Shown here piece by piece: positions 43,122 through 52,687 of a DNA stretch of 64,000 nucleotides (its first letter is position 1; each line of letters opens with the position of its first letter). The notes under the pieces were generated by a model. It was given only the letters and a program-made list of their open reading frames with translations. It was not told the DNA's origin and made no database searches. The translations under genes were made by a program, and so were the position numbers. Source of the stretch: Alistipes sp. (lineage in GTDB: Bacteria > Bacteroidota > Bacteroidia > Bacteroidales > Rikenellaceae); NCBI GenBank assembly GCA_017474235.1, contig JAFVIB010000011.1, positions 17,185 to 81,184 on the forward strand, written 5' to 3'.

Positions 43122-45431
43122 ATGTTAATGAGGGTATTGAGATACGCTTTTTTTGCGACTTTTGCAGTCGCAACTCTTGTCGCGCGCGCACACGGTGTAT
43201 GCGAGACTTCTGAGCGCGTAACCCTGCTTGAGTCTGACACCCTCTTTACGGTCGATCCTGTGGCTGTAACAGCCGTCAAGCACGAACATCAACTCAAGAA
43301 GAGTGCCGTAACATCTACTATTATCGACTACAAGACCATTGAGCAGCAGGGCATTGGCGGCATTAAGGATATTATTACCGCTGCACCAAACTTCTTTATG
43401 CCCGACTATGGCTCACGAATGACCTCTTCAATCTATGTCCGCGGTTTGGGTACTCGTATAGACCAGCCCGTTGTCGGTATGACTGTCGATAATGTCCCTA
43501 TTGCCGATAAGAATCTCTACGATACAACACTTCCGGATATTGAGCGTATAGAGGTGTTACGGGGTGCTCAATCTACGCTCTATGGTCGTAATACGATGTG
43601 CGGAATTATCAACATCTACACCCTCTCGCCACTGCGCTATCAGGGTGTAAAGATTCGTGCCGACTACGGCTCAAGAAACAGCTATCGTGTCGGAGCATCG
43701 GCATACTTCAAGCACAATGCCGGTATGGGCTCTTCAGTATCGGCTCAATTCTCGCATAATGACGGATATTTCCGTAATGGCTATAACAACTCTCTGCTCG
43801 ACCGACAGAATAGCGGCGATATACGCACAAAGTTCCAGTGGCGCAAAAACTTTCTGAGCCTTGACAACACCCTCGCCCTCTCTGTTTTGCGCCAATATGG
43901 CTATCCATACGCCTATATAGGTGCAGTGGATAGCAACAATGAGCATCATAGCGACCTTATCGGCACTATCAACTACAACGACCCCTCTTCATACCGCCGT
44001 ACAGGTATCACAGAGGGTCTTACCGCACGCCACGATTGGGAGAAGATAACCCTTACAAGCATAACGGCATACCAATACCTCGACGACCAGATGGTTATGG
44101 ATCAGGATTTTCTGCCGTGGAGCTACTTTACCCTCTCACAAGCAAAGCAGCAGCACGACATCTCTGAGGATATTATCATTCGCTCACGCAAAGCGGGTCG
44201 CTACAAGTGGATGGTCGGTGCTTTCGGCTTTTTCAAGCATCAGGCTATGCAGGCTCCTGTAACATTCCTTGCAGACGGCATTGAGAATTTGATACTCAAG
44301 AATGTGAACCAATATAGCGGTTATCCGGGTGAGTATCGTTGGGGTAAGGCTGACGGTACACTCTCAGACACACTCTTGTTGGGCAGCAACTTCCGCACAT
44401 CAACTCTCGGTTGGGCTCTCTACCACGAATCGACACTCAATGCAGGCAGATGGCTCTTTACACTCGGTCTGCGCCTTGATAGTGAGCATATCTCGATGCG
44501 CTATCACAACTTTACAGATAGCTACTACACCGCCTTCCCGAGCGATACAAGCAAACCGGCACAGCAGGTGGCTCTGATTATTGATGATAGTGACAGACTG
44601 AAGAAGAACTTTATGGAGCTGTTGCCTAAATTTACGGCGACATACAACATCAACAGCAGCAACACCCTCTACCTCTCTGCCGCGAAGGGATATAAGGCAG
44701 GAGGTTTTAATACACAGATGTTCTCCGAGGTGTTGCAGCGCAAGATTAAGCACTATATGGGTATGTATCAGCAGTTGGATGTAGAGGAGCTGATTACATA
44801 CGACCCTGAAAAGAGTTGGAATTTTGAGTTAGGCGGTCATTTTTCCACAAACGACACACGATTTACCGCAGATGTTGCGTTATTTTGGATAGAGTGCTTT
44901 GACCAGCAGCTCACAGTCTTCCCCGAGGGGCAGACTACGGGCAGAATGATGACAAATGCCGGCAGAACGCGCAGCTTTGGAGCAGAACTCTCATTCAATG
45001 CACGCCTTGCCGAGGGGCTCTACCTCAACGGTGCATACGGATATACAAATGCCCGATTTAGGGAGCTTAAGGATGGAGTAAACGACTATGCAGGCAAGTA
45101 TATACCTTATGCTCCGCAAAATACAGCCTCGGCAACGCTGAGCTATCGACTCGATATTGAGAGTAGTTGGCTGAACAGCATAACCATCAGTGCTACGGGC
45201 AGAGGTGCGGGCAGAATATATTGGAACGAGAGGAATGACATATATCAGCCCTTCTATGCGACACTTGATGGCTCACTGCGCTTTGATGGCAATATTTGGG
45301 CGGTCGATTTTTGGGCAAAGAATATTACCAACACCCACTATGACCTCTTCTACTTCGAGAGTATGGGTAACGCCTTTCTGCAACGAGCAAGAGGTGCTGC
45401 GGTGGGCGTAAGATTTGTTTTAGAGTTATAA
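43122..45431 (+). CDS. TonB-dependent outer membrane receptor
   Basis: A 769-aa receptor without the carboxypeptidase-regulatory-like domain of the SusC proteins. A signal peptide (to about residue 24, ARAHG) is followed by VDPVAVTAVK (TonB-box region), a plug (about 55-165) with YVRGLGTRIDQPVVGMTVDNVPIADK and IEVLRGAQSTLYGRNTMCGIINIYT, and a barrel ending AAVGVRFVLEL. This is the layout of siderophore, heme or cobalamin-type receptors; the ligand is not evident. The start could also be the ATG at 43128. The next gene, a small lipoprotein 31 bp downstream, may be its partner. Confidence 0.92.
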   Translation: MLMRVLRYAFFATFAVATLVARAHGVCETSERVTLLESDTLFTVDPVAVTAVKHEHQLKKSAVTSTIIDYKTIEQQGIGGIKDIITAAPNFFMPDYGSRMTSSIYVRGLGTRIDQPVVGMTVDNVPIADKNLYDTTLPDIERIEVLRGAQSTLYGRNTMCGIINIYTLSPLRYQGVKIRADYGSRNSYRVGASAYFKHNAGMGSSVSAQFSHNDGYFRNGYNNSLLDRQNSGDIRTKFQWRKNFLSLDNTLALSVLRQYGYPYAYIGAVDSNNEHHSDLIGTINYNDPSSYRRTGITEGLTARHDWEKITLTSITAYQYLDDQMVMDQDFLPWSYFTLSQAKQQHDISEDIIIRSRKAGRYKWMVGAFGFFKHQAMQAPVTFLADGIENLILKNVNQYSGYPGEYRWGKADGTLSDTLLLGSNFRTSTLGWALYHESTLNAGRWLFTLGLRLDSEHISMRYHNFTDSYYTAFPSDTSKPAQQVALIIDDSDRLKKNFMELLPKFTATYNINSSNTLYLSAAKGYKAGGFNTQMFSEVLQRKIKHYMGMYQQLDVEELITYDPEKSWNFELGGHFSTNDTRFTADVALFWIECFDQQLTVFPEGQTTGRMMTNAGRTRSFGAELSFNARLAEGLYLNGAYGYTNARFRELKDGVNDYAGKYIPYAPQNTASATLSYRLDIESSWLNSITISATGRGAGRIYWNERNDIYQPFYATLDGSLRFDGNIWAVDFWAKNITNTHYDLFYFESMGNAFLQRARGAAVGVRFVLEL

Positions 45432-45462
45432 AAATATATAAACGATTAATTATCAAGCATTT

Positions 45463-46335
45463 ATGAAAAAATTTATCTTTATGGCAGTTGCGCTTCTTAT
45501 GGCGACTGCGTGTGAGCCAGAGCGTGATCAAAAGGACTCTTGGTCAAAGAGCATTGCTGACAATATGGTCACTGTAAATACCGTGAGCGGTGTTGAATAT
45601 ACCGACAATGCCACTGTGGTTGTTGAGATTAAGGATATTACAAAGCCTTATGTAAACCTCACTATCGAGGGTGTTAAGTTTGTGCCGATGATGCCGGATG
45701 TAAACTTTACCCTTTCAGATGTCCCTTTTACAATCTATGCCTCTGATGATACCAACGACCCACTCTACGGCTCTTGGACATTCAATGAGAGTTCAATAGT
45801 TCCATCTGTCGGTGGCGTATCACGCGAGGAGTACACAATGCACAACTTCAAGGGTAACATCTCTGACTACGGTGTAGTGCTTGAGTTTGATGTAAACTTC
45901 GGCGGCGTTATCTATCACGCAGTATTTGGCAAGAATCAGGCTCTTCAGAGTTGGGATGCCGACTTTAAGGCAAACGCAACTGTTGTAATAAACCCGGGCG
46001 AGAGTGCTTCGACATCTACTGACGAACTGACCGTATCTTTCGTGCAGGAGAACCTCTCAAAGCAGATTGTAGATATCACATTCAAGGATTTTCGTTTCGT
46101 ACCACAGATGCCGGAGGTGACTATTACACTCAAGGCAGTTCCTTTCTCATACTCTGAGGATGGCTCACAGCGTCTGTTTAATGTAGCCACTATCACTCCG
46201 TATGTAGGCGAGGAGGAGTATAAGCAGTTTGTCCTTACAAGCTTCACAGGCAGTGTATCAAAGAGTGAGCTTATTCTTGACTGCGACATCGCCTCTATGA
46301 ATGCACACGCATCAATTTCAGGAACATCTAAGTAA
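45463..46335 (+). CDS. Lipoprotein with two calycin-like repeats
   Basis: A 290-aa lipoprotein (MKKFIFMAVALLMATAC, Cys17). Two homologous beta-rich repeats are visible, at about residues 45-165 and 175-290. Each contains a run of the type V-[ND]-[LI]-T-[IF]-[EK]-x-[VF]-[KR]-F-V-P-x-MP-[DE]-V, a VPF strand and a T-x-F-x-G-x-[IV]-S turn. This is reminiscent of the Bacteroidetes calycin-like (lipocalin-related) domains. A ligand-binding surface role next to the TonB receptor is an inference. Confidence 0.68.
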   Translation: MKKFIFMAVALLMATACEPERDQKDSWSKSIADNMVTVNTVSGVEYTDNATVVVEIKDITKPYVNLTIEGVKFVPMMPDVNFTLSDVPFTIYASDDTNDPLYGSWTFNESSIVPSVGGVSREEYTMHNFKGNISDYGVVLEFDVNFGGVIYHAVFGKNQALQSWDADFKANATVVINPGESASTSTDELTVSFVQENLSKQIVDITFKDFRFVPQMPEVTITLKAVPFSYSEDGSQRLFNVATITPYVGEEEYKQFVLTSFTGSVSKSELILDCDIASMNAHASISGTSK

Positions 46336-46345
46336 TCAAAAAGAT

Positions 46346-47200
46346 ATGAAAGCCGAGTACAAACCCTATGTAGATGCTCTTATTGAGCTTGCCATAAGCG
46401 AAGATTTAGGCGATGGCGACCACACCTCTCTCTGCTGTATTCCCGCCGATGAGCGCGGACGAATGAAGCTACTCTGCAAGCAGGATGGTATTATTGCAGG
46501 TATAGAGATTGCACAGATGATTCTCTCTCGTCTTGACCCTGAGATGAAAATGGAGCAGATTTTAAGCGATGGCGACCGCGTCAAGGTTGGAGATATTGCC
46601 TTCTATGTAGAGGGCAGACTTCAGTCACTCCTTCAGGCAGAGCGCATCCTGCTCAACATTATGCAGCGTATGAGCGGCGTTGCAACACAGACCGCTGTAT
46701 ATGCAGACCGCATTGCCGACCTCCATACAAAGGTGCTTGACACACGCAAGACTACCCCGGGTATGCGCGTGCTTGACAAGATGGCTGTAAAGATTGGCGG
46801 TGGCGAGAATCACCGTATCGGTCTTTTCGATATGATTCTGCTCAAAGATAACCACATTGACTTTGCAGGCGGTGTTCGCAAGGCAGTCTTGGGTGCAAAA
46901 GAGTATTTGGCAGCCAAAGGTAAGAATATCCCTATCGAGTGCGAGGTTCGCACGCTTGAGGATATTGACGAGGTCTTTGCTGCCGGTGGTGTAGATCGCA
47001 TTATGTTTGACAACTTCTCTGTTGAGATGACAGCCGAGGCTGTTCGTAAGGTTGCAGGTCGTTGTCAGACCGAGTCGAGTGGCGGTATTACCCTCGATAC
47101 TCTGCGTGACTATGCCGCTACAGGTGTCGATTTTATCTCTGTGGGCGCATTGACACACCAAATCAAGTCGCTCGATATGTCACTCAAGGCTTGTGAATAG
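46346..47200 (+). CDS. nadC: Nicotinate-nucleotide pyrophosphorylase (quinolinate phosphoribosyltransferase)
   Basis: I choose the ATG at 46346 (284 aa); the frame is open from 46301 but that would overlap the lipoprotein gene. It converts quinolinate and PRPP to nicotinate mononucleotide in NAD synthesis. Motifs are EDLGDGDHTS, LLQAERILLNIMQRMSGVAT, the active-site TRKTTPGMRVLDKMAVKIGGGENHRIGLFDMILLKDNHI, and SSGGITLDTLRDYAATGVDFISVGALTH. No nadA or nadB is in the window. Its end overlaps the next gene by 8 bp if that gene starts at GTG. Confidence 0.94.
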   Translation: MKAEYKPYVDALIELAISEDLGDGDHTSLCCIPADERGRMKLLCKQDGIIAGIEIAQMILSRLDPEMKMEQILSDGDRVKVGDIAFYVEGRLQSLLQAERILLNIMQRMSGVATQTAVYADRIADLHTKVLDTRKTTPGMRVLDKMAVKIGGGENHRIGLFDMILLKDNHIDFAGGVRKAVLGAKEYLAAKGKNIPIECEVRTLEDIDEVFAAGGVDRIMFDNFSVEMTAEAVRKVAGRCQTESSGGITLDTLRDYAATGVDFISVGALTHQIKSLDMSLKACE

Positions 47201-49145
47201 GCTGTTAAGAACATATCCGATGCTTACCCTATGGCGCACAGCACTGCTTTTTGTGGTGCTGATGCTCTGTAGGGTTATCTTTACACTCTACAATGCCGAT
47301 ATATTCGGCACAATAGAGTGGAGCGAAGTTCCTATGCTCTTCTATGGAGGTGTAAGATTTGATATTATATCTATCTGCTACGCCTTTGGTGTTTGGATAG
47401 TTCTATCACTTCTGCCGTTGCATACCCGCGAGAAGAGTTGGTACTGCACTGCACTCTATTGGTACTATACCGTTGTCGGAGCTATTTGCGTAGCGATAAA
47501 TCTTGCCGATGCTATCTATTTTCGCTATACGCAGAAGCGATTTACTGCTGAGGAGATACTATTTGCCGACAACTCCAACTCCGCGCAACTTATACTTAAG
47601 TTCGCAGCCGAAAATCTCCACCTTGTTGTTATTGGTTTTGCCCTTATTGCGCTCTTGGCGTGGGGTTATCGCCGCAAAATGAAGGTCGCAGTGCTACTTG
47701 AGCGTTGGTATTTCTATGCAGTCAATACCGTTGTGCTATGCCTTACAATTGTAGCCTGCATTGCCGGTATTCGCGGAGGCTTAAGCCGTATGGCTCGCCC
47801 GACAGCGATACCATACTCACTAAAGTTTGCAAAGAGTAGCGATAAGGCAAATATAGTACTCTCAAATCCGTTTTGCATACTGCGCACCTCGGGAAACACA
47901 GCACTTACAGTGCCTCACTACTTCGACTCTGAGGAGCTTGCAACAATCTATACACCATATCACACGCCCGATAGCAATTCCGAGTTCAAGGCTCGCAATG
48001 TTGTGATATTTGTCACCGAGAGCATCTCTGCCGAGAACTCTGCCTACCTCTCACCGGACCTCTATCAGGGAGAGAATAGGCGTGGCTACACCCCATTTCT
48101 CGACTCTCTGATGAAGAGCGGATATACAATGAAGAGGATGTATGCCAACGGCAAACGCTCAATACAGGCACTGCCCTCTGTGTGGGGCTCTATACCTTCA
48201 CTTGTCGAGCCGTTTGTGCTTATGCCGCAATCTTTAGGCGAGAGCCGTCCTCTGCCGATGTTGCTGAAGGAGGAGGGTTACTCGACGGCATTCTTCTGCG
48301 GCTCGGAGCGTGGCTCGATGGGTTTTGACGCCTACGCTATATCTGCCGGCTTTGAGAGATGTATCAGTAAAGAGGAGTACGAGCGAGCGCACGGCAATAA
48401 TGACTTTGACGGTTATTGGGGTATTTGGGACGATAAGTTCCTCTCATTTATGGGTGAGCAGATAGACACTCTGCAAGAGCCGTTCCTCGCCTCTGTCTTT
48501 ACCATCTCCTCGCACCACCCATTTGTACTGCCGGAGCAGTGGAGAGAGCGATTACCAAAGAGCGACTGCCCTATACAGCCTTGTGCAGCATATTTAGACG
48601 GTGCTGTCGAGAAGTTCTTTAGAGAGAATAGAGATAAGAGTTGGTTTGATAGCACGATATTTGTGTTTGTGGCAGACCATGTATCGAGTGAGCACTACGC
48701 AGAGCGAACAAACTCCTCTCCGGGCGATTTTCATATTGTCGGGCTATTCTATACGCCTGACGGCTCCCTGCAAGGAGAGTTTGCTGAGCCTGCGTCGCAG
48801 ATAGACATTATGCCGACTCTGCTTACCGCTCTTGGCTATAACAAGCCATATTTTGCCTACGGCAGAGACCTGTTTGACAGTAACGCACTGCCTCTTACCG
48901 TGGTCTATGACAATGGAGCATACAAGGCTTTCTCTGAGGATAGGGTCTATATATTTACCGAAGATGCTCTGCGCGAGGTTTACGATACAGCCGATATAAA
49001 TAGAGAGAATAACCTGATAGAGAGTGAGTATAGTGCAACCGTTGAAAGACATATCAAAGCATACATCCAACAGTACTATGAACACGCAGAGCGCAAGAGC
49101 TACATCGTCCCCGATAGCCTTTCGACAGGTAACGCTCGCCGATAG
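47193..49145 (+). CDS. LTA synthase-like membrane sulfatase-fold transferase
   Basis: A 650-aa protein. About five transmembrane helices (residues about 10-205) precede a periplasmic alkaline-phosphatase/sulfatase fold domain (about 255-610). Metal-site pieces are VVIFVTESISAEN, YANGKRSIQALPSVW (Ser in the nucleophile region), SSHHPFVLPEQW and FVFVADHVSSEH. Relatives transfer phosphoglycerol or phosphoethanolamine from phospholipids; a Gram-negative bacterium has no lipoteichoic acid, so the acceptor is probably an envelope glycan or lipid. The start is GTG at 47193 or ATG at 47220. Confidence 0.85.
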   Translation: MNRLLRTYPMLTLWRTALLFVVLMLCRVIFTLYNADIFGTIEWSEVPMLFYGGVRFDIISICYAFGVWIVLSLLPLHTREKSWYCTALYWYYTVVGAICVAINLADAIYFRYTQKRFTAEEILFADNSNSAQLILKFAAENLHLVVIGFALIALLAWGYRRKMKVAVLLERWYFYAVNTVVLCLTIVACIAGIRGGLSRMARPTAIPYSLKFAKSSDKANIVLSNPFCILRTSGNTALTVPHYFDSEELATIYTPYHTPDSNSEFKARNVVIFVTESISAENSAYLSPDLYQGENRRGYTPFLDSLMKSGYTMKRMYANGKRSIQALPSVWGSIPSLVEPFVLMPQSLGESRPLPMLLKEEGYSTAFFCGSERGSMGFDAYAISAGFERCISKEEYERAHGNNDFDGYWGIWDDKFLSFMGEQIDTLQEPFLASVFTISSHHPFVLPEQWRERLPKSDCPIQPCAAYLDGAVEKFFRENRDKSWFDSTIFVFVADHVSSEHYAERTNSSPGDFHIVGLFYTPDGSLQGEFAEPASQIDIMPTLLTALGYNKPYFAYGRDLFDSNALPLTVVYDNGAYKAFSEDRVYIFTEDALREVYDTADINRENNLIESEYSATVERHIKAYIQQYYEHAERKSYIVPDSLSTGNARR

Positions 49146-50442
49146 AGATATTTTTGAGCGGTTTGTCCAAAGTTCGGAGTGTCGCAACTGCGATATGAGT
49201 TTTGCCAATATATTCTGCTGGCAGGATAGCTACCATAGTCAGATAGCCGTTTGGAACGATTTTCTGCTTATTCGTTTTACTACTGACAACGGATATACCG
49301 CGTATATGCAGCCTGTTGGCAGTGGCAACAGAGCAGAGGTTATAGAGGCTCTTGCTGCCGATGCAACCTCTTTGGCAGTTCCACTACGACTTTTTGGGCT
49401 TAATAGCGAGTGGCGAGATAGTCTGTACACGCTTTTCGGACAAAAAGTCGCTATCAGCAACCTTGCTGCCAATGCAGATTATATCTATCGTTCATCTGAT
49501 TTGGCAGAGCTTGCCGGTCGCAAATATCAGCCTAAGCGCAACTTTATAAACCGCTTTACCTCTCGCTACAACTACCGCTTCGAGCCTATCACGGAGTGCA
49601 ATATCGACACCTGCCGAGCCCTAAATGCTCTGTGGTGCAGCCAAAAGGGTTGCAGTTGTACAGATAGCGAGCAGCGCGCAGTCCTTACCGCTTTGGACAA
49701 CTTCACGCGCCTGCCTCTTGAGGGTTGGATACTCTCTGTCGAGGGGCAAGCATGCGCCTTTGCCATCGGCTCGGCTGTAAATCACGACACATTCTGCATA
49801 CATATCGAAAAGATTGACACCTCTTTCGATGGTGCAGGTGCGATGATAAACAATCTTGTAGCGGTAGAGTTGCAGCACCGTTTCAAATATATCAACCGAG
49901 AGGATGACTTGGGCATAGAGGGTCTGCGTCGCGCAAAGATGAGCTACTATCCTGAATATCTGCTCTCAAAGCACTCAGCACTTATTCTTAATCAGGACGA
50001 GGAGCAGATGGCAGAGCTGTGGCAAAAGGTCTTTGGCGATGACCGCAAGACGATAGATGACTTCTTTGTTCGGGTATATGACCCCGCGCTATGCTTTACC
50101 CACAGAGCCAATAATCGCGTAGTGGCAATGCTACACATTGTTCCGCTTAAGGAGAACGGACAACTCTCGGCTTATATATATGCCGTAGCCACTGCACCGC
50201 AATATCGCAGACAAGGCATAGCCCACTCGCTTATCTCAAGAGCGATAACGACTATCCAAAAAGCGGGTATTTATAGCCGAATACTACTTGTTCCGGCTGA
50301 TAGAGATGCCGAGAGATTATACTCTAAGTTCGATTTTGTGATGACAGACGAGCTTCTTGACCAAAGTGAATCAGAGTTAGACTACGACTTGGGTAGCGGA
50401 AATAAAGATGCCGATTTTGTGATGGTACGAAAAATTTACTAA
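49078..50442 (+). CDS. DUF2156 domain fused to a GNAT acetyltransferase
   Basis: I choose the ATG at 49078 (454 aa); it overlaps the previous gene by 68 bp. Residues about 10-290 match the DUF2156 type (phosphatidylglycerol lysyltransferase-like C-terminal fold: FRQVTLADRDIFERFV, CDMSFANIFCWQD, YIYRSSDLAELAGRKYQPKRNFINRF, INREDDLGIEGLRRAKMSYYPEYLL). From about 300 a GNAT domain follows, with YAVATAPQYRRQGIAHSLI as acetyl-CoA loop. DUF2156 proteins transfer aminoacyl groups to lipids in MprF; cytoplasmic stand-alone versions have unclear roles. Coupling to the preceding transferase hints at an envelope-lipid role. Confidence 0.8.
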   Translation: MNTQSARATSSPIAFRQVTLADRDIFERFVQSSECRNCDMSFANIFCWQDSYHSQIAVWNDFLLIRFTTDNGYTAYMQPVGSGNRAEVIEALAADATSLAVPLRLFGLNSEWRDSLYTLFGQKVAISNLAANADYIYRSSDLAELAGRKYQPKRNFINRFTSRYNYRFEPITECNIDTCRALNALWCSQKGCSCTDSEQRAVLTALDNFTRLPLEGWILSVEGQACAFAIGSAVNHDTFCIHIEKIDTSFDGAGAMINNLVAVELQHRFKYINREDDLGIEGLRRAKMSYYPEYLLSKHSALILNQDEEQMAELWQKVFGDDRKTIDDFFVRVYDPALCFTHRANNRVVAMLHIVPLKENGQLSAYIYAVATAPQYRRQGIAHSLISRAITTIQKAGIYSRILLVPADRDAERLYSKFDFVMTDELLDQSESELDYDLGSGNKDADFVMVRKIY

Positions 50443-50447
50443 CTTTG
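50416..50447 (+). promoter_or_regulatory. Leaderless promoter of trkH
   Basis: TTTG (50416-50419) and TAACTTTG (50440-50447) are 20 bp apart, a full consensus match. Only TACT separates the -7 box from the ATG at 50452, so transcription should start at the ATG. The -7 box overlaps the stop codon of the previous gene (50440-50442). Confidence 0.8.
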
Positions 50448-50451
50448 TACT

Positions 50452-52266
50452 ATGAGGCTTATATCCAAATATATATCGCAACGCTGGCAGAATAGGGTCG
50501 GAAGGTCTATCCAACTGCTCTCGTTTATTGTTGCACTGCTCTTTGTCGCAGCGACAATAATCGACTACGGCTTTAATCTGACAGCGGTAGAGATGGGTTA
50601 TCTTGACAAGGTATATCGCTTTGTTCAGCACTTCTTTGCGGTTATATTCACCCTTAGACTCTTTACCAATTGGGGGCATATTTGGAGACATAACTTTATC
50701 TCGACCATTGTCTTAGGAACGCTGCTATATATCTCCGTGCTGCCTGATATACTTCCGGCAGCCAATGTTCCGAGCTGGTTTGCGCAGTTCTACCACGCCT
50801 TTTCGAACAAAATATATATGCTTGTAGTGGTCGGTGTCTTCTCTCTGATGGAGATTTCGCGCGACTTTGTCAGCATTATGCGCCGCAAGACCAATCCGGC
50901 ACTGCTCCTTGCCTCTGCCTTTGTGATTATAATATTCTTCGGCACAGTGCTACTTATGGTCCCTCGCTCAACACTCGACGGGGTTACAATATCCCTTGTA
51001 GATGCACTCTTCACATCTACAAGTGCTGTCTGTGTTACAGGACTCTCGACGGTCGATATAGCAACTACATTCTCTACCGAGGGTCTTGTAATCATCGCCC
51101 TGCTGATACAGATTGGAGGCTTGGGTGTGATGACAATCACAAGTTTCTTTGCGCTCTTCTTTATGGGCAATACAGGGCTTTATGACCAATTTGCCCTGCG
51201 CGATATGGTCTCTTCTGATACCTTTACCTCGCTTATGTCCACCCTGCTCTATATCCTCGGCTTTACACTCGGCATCGAGGCTATCGGCGCAGTAGCGATA
51301 TGGACAAGCATCCACGGAACGCTGGGTATGACACTTGCCGACGAGATATTTTTCTCGGTTTTCCACTCTATATCAGCCTTCTGCAATGCAGGTTTCTCTA
51401 CGCTGAGTGGTAATCTGGGCAATACGATGATTATCAGCCAGCATAATTGGTTCTATCTTTCAATCTCGCTGCTGATTATCCTCGGAGGTATCGGTTTCCC
51501 TGTCTTGGTAAACTTCAAAAATGTAATCTCGTACTATCTGCGTTACGGCTTTACAAAACTTATCCACCACAAGACTCCTCCAAAATATCCACATCTGACA
51601 CGCCTTAATACAAAGATTGCTATTCGTGTAACGCTGCTACTGCTTATCTTCGGCAGTTGCGCCATAGCACTTACAGAGTGGAATGGAGCCTTTGCCGGAA
51701 TGAGTACAACCGACAAACTTGTACAGAGTCTGTTTAATGCATCAGCATCAAGAACAGCCGGCTTTAATAGTGTTAATTTGAGCAGTTTCTCCCTACTCGC
51801 ACTTATTATATATTTAATCTTAATGTGGATTGGCGGTGCATCACAATCTACAGCAGGCGGTATTAAGGTTAATACTATCGGTGTAGCCTTTGCATCATTT
51901 ATCTCTGTTGTGCGTGGAGAGAGAAGTGTGAGAATGTTCAATCGTGAGATTACCGACTCGTCAGTACGACGAGCCTATGCAACAATCTTCGGCTCTGTGA
52001 TTACAATTATCTGCTGCTTTATTGTTCTGATGATTTTAGAGCCTGCGATAGATCCTTTTGCACTCTTTTTTGAGACAATATCGGCACTAAGCACAGTAGG
52101 TTCCTCGCTTGGCATTACGGCAGAGCTAAATGATGCAAGTAAGATATTGGTATCTGTGATGATGTTTATCGGTCGTGTAGGACTTATTACTGTGGCAATG
52201 AGTCTCTTTAAGCGCAAACAGAACACAAATTATCGACTACCTGAAGAGAATGTAATAATAAACTAA
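50452..52266 (+). CDS. trkH: TrkH/KtrB-family potassium transporter
   Basis: A 604-aa inner-membrane protein. An N-terminal region with several helices (about 1-140) precedes the four pore repeats of the family. The first selectivity filter is visible as TSTSAVCVTGLSTVD; later filters include SISAFCNAGFSTL, SASRTAGFNSVNLSSF and ISALSTVGSSLG. It takes up K+ with a Na+ or H+ gradient, controlled by the TrkA protein encoded 1 bp downstream. Its extended N-terminus is common in Bacteroidetes members. Confidence 0.93.
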   Translation: MRLISKYISQRWQNRVGRSIQLLSFIVALLFVAATIIDYGFNLTAVEMGYLDKVYRFVQHFFAVIFTLRLFTNWGHIWRHNFISTIVLGTLLYISVLPDILPAANVPSWFAQFYHAFSNKIYMLVVVGVFSLMEISRDFVSIMRRKTNPALLLASAFVIIIFFGTVLLMVPRSTLDGVTISLVDALFTSTSAVCVTGLSTVDIATTFSTEGLVIIALLIQIGGLGVMTITSFFALFFMGNTGLYDQFALRDMVSSDTFTSLMSTLLYILGFTLGIEAIGAVAIWTSIHGTLGMTLADEIFFSVFHSISAFCNAGFSTLSGNLGNTMIISQHNWFYLSISLLIILGGIGFPVLVNFKNVISYYLRYGFTKLIHHKTPPKYPHLTRLNTKIAIRVTLLLLIFGSCAIALTEWNGAFAGMSTTDKLVQSLFNASASRTAGFNSVNLSSFSLLALIIYLILMWIGGASQSTAGGIKVNTIGVAFASFISVVRGERSVRMFNREITDSSVRRAYATIFGSVITIICCFIVLMILEPAIDPFALFFETISALSTVGSSLGITAELNDASKILVSVMMFIGRVGLITVAMSLFKRKQNTNYRLPEENVIIN

Positions 52267-52267
52267 T

Positions 52268-52687
52268 ATGAAGTACTTGATTATCGGTCTGGGTAATTTT
52301 GGAAGTACCCTCGCCCAGACACTTACAGACAACGGTCACGAGGTTATTGGCATCGACCACGACAGCCATAAGGTCGAGATTATAAAGGACCGCATCGCCT
52401 TTGCATATATTATGGATGCAACAAACTCGCTGGCACTGCGCTCTCTGCCACTGACCGATATCGACTGCACGGTCGTAGCCATCGGTCAGAGCATGGACCA
52501 CTCCCTTAGAGCTGTGGCAGCACTAAAGCAACTCAAAGTAGAGAATATCTACGCTCGTGCGTTAGACACTACACATAAGAGCATCCTTGAGGCGATGAAT
52601 ATCAGCAAGATTTTTATCCCTGAGAGCTATGCAGCAAAGCTCTTTGCCGAGATGTTTAACAGCAATAGTGCCGAGGAGTTACTCTGA
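52268..52687 (+). CDS. TrkA N-terminal-domain (RCK) regulator of potassium uptake
   Basis: A 139-aa Rossmann-fold protein: GLGNFGSTLAQTL at residues 7-19, IDHD as the nucleotide-binding acid, and DIDCTVVAIGQSMDHSLRAVAALK. It should gate the TrkH encoded just upstream according to NAD(H) or ATP/ADP. It stops after the N-domain and lacks the TrkA-C domain of the usual KtrA (about 220 aa). The stop overlaps the comF start (TGATG), and the following frame is a clear ComF, so the short form is not an obvious frameshift. Confidence 0.88.
   Translation: MKYLIIGLGNFGSTLAQTLTDNGHEVIGIDHDSHKVEIIKDRIAFAYIMDATNSLALRSLPLTDIDCTVVAIGQSMDHSLRAVAALKQLKVENIYARALDTTHKSILEAMNISKIFIPESYAAKLFAEMFNSNSAEELL

Noticed and set aside
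46301-46345. Upstream start for nadC
   Set aside because: It overlaps the lipoprotein gene, and the family begins near the ATG at 46346.
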